A stretch of DNA of 64,000 nucleotides, from the NCBI GenBank assembly GCA_023053685.1, contig JALIGW010000005.1:18394501-18458500 (forward strand), in the 5' to 3' direction. The DNA comes from Diadophis punctatus similis (taxonomy: Eukaryota > Chordata > Lepidosauria > Squamata > Dipsadidae). The translations under genes and the position numbers were made by a program. Position 1 is the first letter of the stretch; the number at the start of each line of letters is the position of its first letter. Under the pieces are notes generated by a model, which searched no databases, was not told the origin of the DNA, and saw only the letters and a program-made list of their open reading frames with translations. Positions 56,266 to 64,000 of the stretch are shown here, in pieces.

Positions 56266-56708
56266 CTTTCTTCTTCCTGGTCTGCCTGTGGCTTTTCTGA
56301 GCCATCCAACTTTAGGTAGCTCCATTGGGATGATAAAAGAGTAAATGGCTATTTATTTAATGTGCAACAATTGTGTTTTGACTGCTAACTATGGGTAAAG
56401 ACATTTCTTATATCTAGAGGTGTGAAGGGATTATCACTAGTGGCTCCATCTCAGGTTGCAAAATGTCTGTGGTAGTCCACATTACGGCTCTGAGGCACTT
56501 TGATTTCAAAACAAAAAGGGCTTCATAATGTGCAGAGTCCATGTAGAAGCAACTACATACAGTACATGGGAGTGTGATATGAAACATGTCTGGAATTCCT
56601 TAAATCAAACAATTTTTTTTCCTGGGGAAATCAGCTGGCTTCAGGAATTGCAGGGATGTACTACTATGTGAACATCCCTTATCTCCAACAGGACTTTTTG
56701 ACTTTATA
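56266..56708. other. No recognisable feature
   Basis: Unique-looking sequence. Nothing is recognised. Confidence 0.4.
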
Positions 56709-57335
56709 ACAGAACAGAATAGAATTCTTTATTGGCCAAATTTGATTGGACACACAAGGAATTTGTCTTTGGTGTATATGCTCTCAGTGTACATAAGGGG
56801 AATAAAATACATTCATCTAGAATAAAAAGATACAACACTTAGTGATAGTCAAGGTTACTAATAAGCTATCAAATTGTACTAGGAAACAAATAAAAACAAT
56901 ATAAATTGAAAGATACAAGCAACATGGTTATAATCATAAGTGGGAAGAGATAGGTACTTGGAAGGATGAGAAGAATAATAGTAATACAGTCTTAGTAAAT
57001 TATTTGTGAGAATTAGTTGTTAAGCAGAGTGATGGCATTTGGGAAAAAACTGTCCTTGCGTCTAGTTGTTCTGGTGTGTAGTGCTCTATAGCGTCGTTTT
57101 GACGGTAGGAGTTGAAACAGTTTATGTCCAGGATGTGAGGGGTCTATAGATATTTTCATGGCCCTCTTTTTGACTCGTGCAGTATACAGATCCTCAATGG
57201 AAGGCAGGTTGGTAGCAATTGTTTTTTCTGCAGTTCTAATTATCTGTTGAAGTCTGTGTTTTTCTTGTTTGGTTGCAGAGCCAAACCAGACAGTTATGGA
57301 GGTGCAGATGTTAACATTTGAAGTGCTCCACTGCA
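56709..57335 (-). mobile_element. LINE 3' end (family R), copy 2
   Basis: The minus strand from 57335 reads SITVWFGSATKQEKHRLQQI, IRTAEKTIATNLPSIEDLYT, ARVKKRAMKISIDPSHPGHK and LFQLLPSKRRYRALHTRTTR, then DSFFPNAITLLNN and a stop near 57013. The UTR leads to TTGGCCAATAAAGAATTCTA-type sequence at 56709. It is an RT C-terminus of the L2/CR1 group, collinear with 43050-43770. The C-terminal frame is intact, unlike the 43-kb copy. The (ATTCT)n tail here is only a few units long. Confidence 0.88.
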
Positions 57336-57734
57336 CAGGTGGTCTTCGACTTACGACCACAATTGAGCCCAACATTTCTGTTGCTAAGCACCCACAGTCA
57401 GTTTAATTGAGTTTAGACCCATGTTACAACCTTTCTTACCACGCTTATAAAGTGAATCACTTCAGTTGTTAAGCTAATAAAATGGTTGTTAAGTGACTCT
57501 GGCTTCCCCATTGACTTTCCTTGTCAGAAGTTTGCAAAAGGTGATCACATGACCCTGGGACACTGCAACCATCATAAATGCCAGTCAGTTGCCAAACATT
57601 CTGAATTTTGATCACATGACCATGAGGATGTCACAATGGCTGTAAGGGTGAAAAATGACCATAAGTCACTTTTTCTGTGCTGTTGTAACTTCAAACGGTC
57701 ACTAAATGAACTGTTGTAAATCAAGGACTACCTG
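57336..57734 (+). mobile_element. Mariner-like MITE (family H), copy 5
   Basis: Complete ends CAGGTGGTCTTCGACTTACG and AATCAAGGACTACCTG, with TA on the right (57735-57736) and CA on the left. It directly abuts the truncated 5' end of the LINE at 57335, so the LINE probably inserted next to or was cut by this element. Confidence 0.82.
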
Positions 57735-57756
57735 TACCAACCTCACCCTTTATAGT

Positions 57757-58044
57757 CCCAAAGGTGCTTTTTCAGGAGGCAACTGGACTTTCTTGTTTTT
57801 TTTTCTTTTGAAGACGTCTCACTTCTCATTCAATAAACTTCTTCAGCTCTGACAGGATAGTGGGGAATGGAAGGATTTATATTCCTTGCAGGCAGCTGGT
57901 AATCTGCATCCTTTTAGAGGGTTGTTGAAGCACTCCCCACCATTCAGTCAGAACTGAAGAAGCTTCTTGGATGAGAAGTGAAACATCTTCAAAAGAAAAA
58001 ACAAGAAAGTCCAGTTGCCTCCTGAAAAAGCTTCTTCGGGACAA
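57757..58044. repeat. Inverted repeat with about 85-bp arms (family T)
   Basis: The left arm has AAAGGTGCTTTTTCAGGAGG and CAACTGGACTTTCTTG; the right arm has the complement, AAGAAAGTCCAGTTGCCTCC and TGAAAAAGCTTC, with TTCTTGGATGAGAAG-type ends facing inward. The spacer (about 57845-57950) is unrelated. A single arm occurs at 42745. Confidence 0.75.
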
Positions 58045-58134
58045 CCATGACCTGGATGACTGACAATCTCTACAGATCTCATCCTTTATAGAAAATTCTG
58101 CAGTGGAAATGCACTGTAATTCTGCCCCGCCCCC

Positions 58135-58374
58135 CGGGGGTGGGTTCCACTTACCTTCCCTACTGGTTCGCTTCGCGACGGAAGCACACGTTTTGCGTGC
58201 GCACGCTCCCTTTGCTCACGCGCCCCCCCATCATGTCACGCAAAACACCCGGAAATGACCCTCTGCGCATGCACAGAAGCCTTTGTGGCATCTGGAGGAC
58301 CGGTTCGGGAATGTGGACCTCTGGTCATCGCTGCCGGTTCGATGAGCGGCAGTAAATTTCTGAACCCACCACTG
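58135..58374. mobile_element. CpG-rich non-autonomous hAT element
   Basis: Left end CGGGGGTGGGTTCCACTT and right end CTGAACCCACCACTG. The C-rich flanks match at 7 of 8 (58127-58134 and 58375-58382), but low complexity weakens this. The interior is rich in CpG, with GCGCATGCAC and CCGGTTCG motifs. Confidence 0.75.
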
Positions 58375-58382
58375 CCCCCCCC

Positions 58383-59510
58383 ACAAAAAAAGTTTATCAG
58401 CATATTTGGAGACAGAGGTTTAACAGGGTTTGATATTTTCTTCCAAGCAGGCAAGGAACTTTTTGTAACAAGATGAAACTGAACTTGTAACAGTTGTAGA
58501 TTGAAGCATTTTTGGAAATGTATCATTTGGTGACATTTCTTTAAAAGGAAAAAAAACCCTCTCTGTTTTTCTGTACCATACATATAAACTTTGATTTTTA
58601 AATCACTTATATATTTACTCATGCTCCAAAAAGCATGCAAATTCTATGTTTTGGTGCTACCACTCAATTACTCTGCAACATAAAGAATAAACAGATTTAA
58701 TAGATTCTCATATTGGTCTGACAACCTCTTTTTGTGCACATACACACTTCTTTTAGACTTTTGCCTTAATTCTCTTCCACTTCAGACATTTAGCACACTG
58801 AAATTTCAGTACTATATGAGTGATGAATAAAGTTTATGATTTTTTTTAAAAAAAAACCCTGAGCCTTTAAATCTGACAACCATCCTTTGGAACTGTATTT
58901 ATGGTACGCTATTTTATTTTCTTGTATTTTGCAATTCAACCAAAAGTAAAACTAGCAGAATAATTACTTCAGCTTATTAGAATATCACATTTGGAAAAAA
59001 AATCATGTCTTCTGCTTGTTAATTCTAAAGATCTAATTAATTCCATTCAAACAAACTCAACCTCCTGCAAAATCAATCCTGTGCCTGTTTAGTCACAAAC
59101 GCAAGATTAATAACATTTTGGATTTAAATATGTTGCTTGCTGCCTTGAGTTACTCAGTTGGACAGAAAGATGAGATATAAATCAGATCAATCAGTCCAAG
59201 TAAATCTCCGTGTTGACTTACGTGAAACCTTTTGATAAATCAGATGGTAGTTCCAATGGCTCTCTTCCCTCACTTCTGTGCCAGCATGCTTTAGACAGAG
59301 GAGAGAGAGTTGGAGATTGTGCCCAGAATCAGAAAACAGAGAGTGAACAGAAGCCTTTGAAAAGAACGGAGGAGTTGTGAAGCTGACTGGCTGTGTTTAA
59401 AAGGATAAATTTAGCTAATAGTGTGGGCCTAGGGTCTGTCCTTAGTATGTTTACTTGTTACTAAGGAAGTGGTCAAAAGGATTTCAGTTGTAGATGCTCC
59501 TAGGGAATTG
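58383..59510. other. No recognisable feature
   Basis: AT-rich, unique-looking sequence. Nothing is recognised. Confidence 0.4.
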
Positions 59511-59550
59511 CAGACAGGCCTCAACTTATGACCACAACTGAGGCCAACAT

Positions 59551-60555
59551 GAGGCCCAGTACTCTTCAACATCTTCATCAATGACTTGGACGAGGGGATA
59601 GATGGGGAACTCATCAAATGTGCAGATGACACCAAACTGGCAGGAATAGCCAACGCTCCAGAAGATAGGCTCAAGATACAGAAGGATCTTGACAGACTTG
59701 AATATTGAGTGCTATCTAACAAAATGAAATTCAATGGTGAAAAAAGTAAGGTTCTACATTTAGACAAGAAAAACAAAATGCACAGGTACAGCATATGTGG
59801 TACCTTGCTCAACAGTAGTAACTGTGAGAGGGATCTTGGAGTCCTAGTGGACAACCGTTTAAATATGAGCCAGCAGTGTGCAGCAGCTACCAAAAAAGCC
59901 AACACAGTTCTAGGCTGCATTAACAGAGGGATAGAATCAAGATCACGTGAAGTGTTAATACCACTTTATAATGCTTTGGTAAGGCCATACTTGGAATACT
60001 GCATTCAGTTTTGGTTGCCACGATGCAAAACGGATGTTGAGACTCTAGAAAGAGTGCAGAGAAGAGCAACAAAGATGATTAGGGGACTGGAGGATAAAAC
60101 ATATGAAGTATGGTTGCAGGAACTGGGTATGTCTACTTTAATGAAAAGAAGGACCAGGGGTGACATGATAGAGTGTTTCAATATCTCAGGGGCTGCCATA
60201 AAGAAGAGGGAATCAAGCTATTCTCCAAAGCACCTGAGGGTAGAACAAGAAGCAATGGGTGGAAACGAATCAAGGAGACAAGCAACTTGGAACTAAGGAG
60301 AAATTTCCTGACAGTTAGAACAATTAATCCATGGAACAGCTTGCCTCCAGAAGTCGTGAATGCTCCAACACTGGAAGTTTTTAAGAAGATGTTGGATAAC
60401 CATTTGTCTGAAGTGGTGTAGGGTTTCCTGCCTAAGCAGTGGGTTGGACTAGAAGACCTCCAAGGTCCCTTCCAACTCTGTTATTCTATTCTATTCTATT
60501 CTATTCTATTCTATTCTATTCTATTCTATTCTATTCTATTCTATTCTATTCTATT
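59551..60555 (+). mobile_element. CR1 LINE with (ATTCT)n tail, 5' truncated
   Basis: It starts in the RT domain and ends with GGTTGGACTAGAAGACCTCC, AAGGTCCCTTCCAACTCTG and about 14 ATTCT units (60483-60555). This 3' end is the CR1 consensus, and expanded ATTCT tails are typical of snake CR1 elements. It is inserted inside a mariner-like element. Confidence 0.95.
59554..60420 (+). pseudogene. CR1 reverse transcriptase C-terminal pseudogene
   Basis: Begins [15 protein letters not shown], then CADDTKLAG, in which the catalytic ADD is kept and F/Y is changed to C. A TGA at 59706-59708 interrupts after KDLDRLEY. The frame reopens with KMKFNGEKSKVLHL, VLVDNRLNMSQQCAAATKKA, YNALVRPYLEYCIQFWLP and TLERVQRRATKMIRGLED. 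A frameshift near 60180 leads to YLRGCHKEEGIKLFSKAPEG, NFLTVRTINPWNSLPPEVVN and a stop at about 60419-60421. Motif order and the GVLVD, LEYCxQFW and WNSLPxEVV signatures are those of CR1. It makes no enzyme. Confidence 0.93.
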
Positions 60556-60865
60556 CCTGTTGCTAAACCAGACAGTTGTTAATTGAATTTTGCCCCATTT
60601 TACGATCTTTCTTGCCACAGCTGTTAAGTGAATCATTGCAGTTGTTGAGTTACTAACATGGTTTTTAAGGAACTCTGGTTTCCCCATTGACTTTGCTCGT
60701 CAGAAGGTTGCAGAAGATGATCACGTGACCCCGGGACACTGCAACCATCATAAATATAAATCAGTTGCCAAGCGTCTAAATTTTGATCGCATGACCATGG
60801 GGATCAAGTGACCTTTTTCAGTTCCATTGTAACTTTGAATGGTCACTAAATGAACTGTTGTCATT

Positions 60866-60894
60866 GAGTAGAACTCACATTGTGAGTTCTACTC
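60866..60894. repeat. 29-nt perfect palindrome
   Basis: GAGTAGAACTCACA and TGTGAGTTCTACTC, 14-bp arms, around one T. It lies exactly where the terminus of the mariner-like element should be. Confidence 0.95.
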
Positions 60895-61226
60895 GTAGTA
60901 CTGCCAACAGGTCAATCCCAGCCAGCAGTTTTAGAAAAAGACTCAACTAAAGTGTATTTCATGGTGCAAGGAACTGCAAATCATTTATTTCTGCTTGCCC
61001 GTGGAAAGTTAAATTCCATGTAATTGGGATTATTTAGCGAACATTTCAATAAATCATGGATCTAAGGAATGATCATGTTACAACAGGACAATGCAACTGG
61101 ACTTGAATCTGGATTTCAGTCACAACCTATGAGCAAGCATTTATATATATATTTCATGTCAATAAAAACTCTTTCATATGGAATTCACTTAGAATATCAA
61201 GAATATTTTGGTAGTGTTAACTAGAG
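60895..61226. other. No recognisable feature
   Basis: AT-rich, unique-looking sequence. Nothing is recognised. Confidence 0.4.
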
Positions 61227-61280
61227 CAGGGGTCTCCAACCTTGGCAACTTTAAGACTTGTGGACTTCAACTCCCAGAAT
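61227..61280. mobile_element. 5' arm of a family G hAT MITE, cut by an L1
   Basis: CAGGGGTCTCCAACCTTGGC, AACTTTAAGACTTGTGGACT and TCAACTCCCAGAATTCC match the left arm of the elements at 24264 and 28017. The second arm is absent; the L1 begins here, and the other arm may lie beyond the window. Confidence 0.8.
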
Positions 61281-64000
61281 TCCAGAATTCCCAGATGAAA
61301 CGGGGATGGCATTTTTCAAGCAGGAGGAGAAAAAAGATATTGTTCATAAGTTTTACTCAAATTTGTACAAGAAAGAGGAGATCAACCCGGAGGATATTGA
61401 AGATTATTTAGGAAAAATAGATTTACCTGTTATATCGGAAGAGGATAGGACTTCACTCAATAGAGAAATAATCATTGAAGAAATTAGAAAGGCTATTAAT
61501 AAACAAAAGAATAACAAAACACCCGGACCAGATGGGATTCTCTCTGAGTTTTACAAACAATTTTGTAATAAATTAGAACTGTTATTATTAGATGTATATA
61601 ATGAGGCAATGGCTATTGCCAAGATACCAAATTCATGGAAAGAGGCTTACATCTCTTTAATACCGAAAGAGGAAACAGATAAATCCAAGATCCAAAACTA
61701 TAAACCAATATTCCTTTTAAATTCCGATTACAAGATACTTGCCTCTATTGTGGCAGAAAGATTAAAAAATATTTTAAATAAAGTAATACATTCAGATCAA
61801 AATGGGTTTTTACCCAATAGACAAATTAAAAACAATATTAGAATTATTTTGAATACTTTGGAATATTTTGATACCCACATTGAGAAACAATTGGTGTTAG
61901 TATTTATAGATTTGCAAAAAGCCTTTGACAGCCTAGATTGGCAATTTTTAATAAAACAGTTAGTAAAAATGAAATTTGGAGAAAAAATTGTGAACTTAGT
62001 AACAGCAATATACAAGGACCAACATGCAAAAATGTTAATAAATAACAATTTGACTGAAAAAATAAGTATAGGGAAAGGAGTCCGACAGGGCTGTCCTCTA
62101 GCCCCACTGCTATTTATAACAACATTAGAAGTACTCCTGAGACTGGTAAGAAACAGTAGTGCAATAAAAGGGCTTAAAATCAAGAAGGAAGAATATAAGG
62201 TCCAAGCATTTGTGGACGATATGACGTATATTCTGGAAGACCCGTTAGAATCAGGAATTGCTTTGCTGGAAGAAATAGAAAAGCATGGAAATGTAACAGG
62301 ATTAAAAATAAATAAGGATAAAACAAAAATAATAACTAAAAATCTTACAGAAGACCAAAACAGAGCTCTAGAAACAAGATTGGAAATTAAGACGGTAAAA
62401 AAAAATCAAATATCTAGGATTGTGGCTAACACTGAAGTGTAGTTCTATAAAAGAGGACAGCTATACAAAATTAACACAAAAAATTAGTAAGGATTTAGAA
62501 AATTGGTCTAAACTACAATTATCATATTTGGGGAAGATAGCGGTTATTAAAATGACTGTCCTCCCAAAAGTTTTATTCCTCTTCCAAGTAGCACCAATTA
62601 GACTAAGGAGAAATTATTTTCTGGAACTAAACAATATAATTAGGAAATTCATTTGGGCCAAAAAGAAAGCTAGGTTTAAAACTAGTTCACTATACGATAA
62701 AAGGCAGAGCGGCGGTCTTGGACTTCCAGATTGGGAGAGTTACTATACAGCAGCGGCATTCAGTTGGATAAAAGAGTGGGTAATATTAAGAAATAATAGA
62801 ATCTTAACTTTGGAAGGTTTTGACTTACACGCTGGGTGGCATGCATTCCTATGGGACGGAAAGCATAAGACACATGCCTACTTCCAAAGGCATTACTTAA
62901 GAGGGTCCCTAATTGAAGTCTGGCTTAAAATAAAGAAAGAGCACTATCCTAAAATCCCTAAATGGCTTTCTACCACTAAAGCCATTATTTATCCTAATTT
63001 ACTAAATAATAAAAAAAATTTCACCTATAAACAAATTCTAGACGATTACGACAATATTCGATCAAGGCAGGAACTTAGAACACTTGGAATTGAATTAGAC
63101 TGGTGGCACTATCTACAAATAAGTACGAGGTACACTAAGGATGCAATACAACCCAGCTTTCAAAATGAACATGCCCTAGATAAAATCTTATTAGGACCAG
63201 ATGGAAAAATAATTTCTCGGCTTTAGAATTTTCTGATAGAATATAAACTTTTTGAAGAAGTGGTGAAAGGAAACATGATAGCCTGGGCACAAAACTTTGG
63301 CTATCCAATTACACTTTTAGAATGGGACAAAGTTTGGGAATTAAATTATAAACTTACATTAGCGGCCTCATACAAAGACAAATTATATAAAATGTTCTAC
63401 CGCTGGCACCTCCCCCCTGCCCGCTTGGCAAAAATGTTCCCAACAACCTTTCCAAAATGCTGGAAATGCAAAAAGGAGAGAGGAACATATTACCACCAAT
63501 GGAGGACTTGTCCCAAAGCTAGAAAGTTTTGGAATAAAATTAGAGCCTGGTTGGGAGAAATATTACAGAAAGAAATTGCTCTAAAGCCTGAATTGTTTTT
63601 ATTGGGGATATTGCGTACAAGATACTCAAAAGAAGAAAGATACCTCATTTTACACATAGCCACAGCAGCTAGACTATCATACGCCCAGAACTGGAAATCA
63701 GAACACGTGCCCACTGCTTCGATGGTCCTCAGAAAAGTACTCGATTGCGCAGAAATGTGCAAACTGACAATGGAGATTCACGGAAAAGACGACACGGATT
63801 TTTACGAAATATGGAATAAGGTATACAATTGGATTAAACAAAACCCAAAATTAAAAATTTGGCTATAAGGATGAAGATGAATTGAGATATATTCATAAAT
63901 GCTTTCTTTACAAGCTGTAATTAAATTAACTAAATTACGGATGATATTCACCGATAATTACGATATGGAATGTACTTAAAATGTATATATAGATATTGAT
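61281..64000 (+). mobile_element. L1-clade LINE, 5' truncated, running off the window
   Basis: ORF2 from just upstream of the RT domain to its stop at 63866-63868, then at least 132 bases of 3' UTR to the window end. The 5' junction shows a doubled AGAATTCC (…CAGAATTCCAGAATTCCC…), suggesting microhomology joining to the MITE arm. Poly-A tail and target duplication would lie beyond position 64000. Confidence 0.92.
61282..63868 (+). pseudogene. L1 ORF2: reverse transcriptase and C-terminal domain
   Basis: Motifs in order: NNKTPGPDGILSEFYKQF; IPKEETDKSKIQNYKPI; SDQNGFLPNRQIKNNI; LVFIDLQKAFDSLDW; GVRQGCPLAPLLF (about 62078-62116); and the catalytic site FVDD at 62209-62220, where most L1 have FADD. 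The thumb and C-terminal part follow with YLGKIAVIKMTVLPKVLFLF, FIWAKKKARFKTSS and GGLGLPDWESYY. The cysteine motif C-X2-C-X8-H-X4-C (CWKC to RTC, about 63457-63512) is close to the terminus. Two lesions are visible: a one-base gain in a run of nine A (62397-62405), and a TAG at 63224-63226. The endonuclease domain is missing. Few lesions in 2.6 kb indicate a young insertion. Confidence 0.92.

Larger units (their letters stand above)
59515..60862 (+). mobile_element. Mariner-like MITE (family H), copy 7, split by a CR1
   Basis: The left part 59515-59550 (CAACTTATGACCACAACTGA) and right part 60556-60862 (CCTGTTGCTAAACC, TTTGCCCCATTTTACGATCT, to TCACTAAATGAACTGTTGTC) are consecutive pieces. The CR1 at 59551-60555 lies between. 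The right terminus is missing and is replaced by a palindrome at 60866. Confidence 0.82.

Noticed and set aside
55914..56325. Reading frames of 101-131 codons with PSQAK repeats on the minus strand
   Set aside because: All are frames of the (TTGGC)n array; all three frames are open, as expected for a pentanucleotide repeat without stops.

Overview
The window looks like squamate reptile nuclear DNA, most likely from a snake. The sequence is AT-rich. It carries a Bov-B (RTE) LINE, CR1 and L2-like LINEs with (ATTCT)n tails, tRNA-derived squamate SINEs, an L1 ORF2, a Helitron and a dense set of small hAT and mariner-like DNA transposons. The assignment to snake rather than lizard is inference from repeat content, mainly the ATTCT-tailed CR1. 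I found no host protein-coding exon, rRNA or functional tRNA gene, so this is intergenic or intronic sequence dominated by transposable elements. Every protein-like signal I could identify belongs to a retroelement, except one coiled-coil fragment carried inside a hAT element.

Layout. 1-10 kb: an L2-like LINE end with a (TA)53 array, three related CpG-rich hAT elements (2084, 4381, 6034; the second sits inside a SINE), a 775-bp hAT with a captured coding fragment (7073) and a mariner-like element (9363). 10-20 kb: two TA-flanked elements (10310, 11975), a decayed RT-like stretch, an LTR-like repeat, a probable solo LTR (15777), microsatellites and an L2-like LINE end. 20-30 kb: a cluster of hAT elements including the second gene-capture copy (21276) and a near-perfect 136-bp hairpin MITE (28017). 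30-43 kb: mostly unrecognised sequence with a Bov-B remnant (35470-36418), a promoter-like patch whose TATA box lies in the loop of a perfect inverted repeat (37226), and a fresh tandem duplication (40463). 43-54 kb: a LINE with a symmetric pentanucleotide tail (43771), nested DNA transposons, a large L2-like LINE fragment (49600) and a Helitron (52640-53983). 54-64 kb: a PHD-finger ORF1 fragment split by a SINE, a (TTGGC)27 array, a CR1 inserted into a mariner-like element, and an L1 ORF2 that runs off the window end.

The best-supported conclusions come from target-site duplications read directly from the sequence. Twelve hAT insertions have perfect 8-bp duplications and four more match at 7 of 8. 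Several nested pairs give a relative order of insertion: SINE then hAT at 4.4 kb; mariner-like element then palindromic hAT at 45 kb; LINE then SINE at 54.6 kb; mariner-like element then CR1 at 59.5 kb; hAT MITE then L1 at 61.3 kb. Family names are given only to the level the sequence supports.
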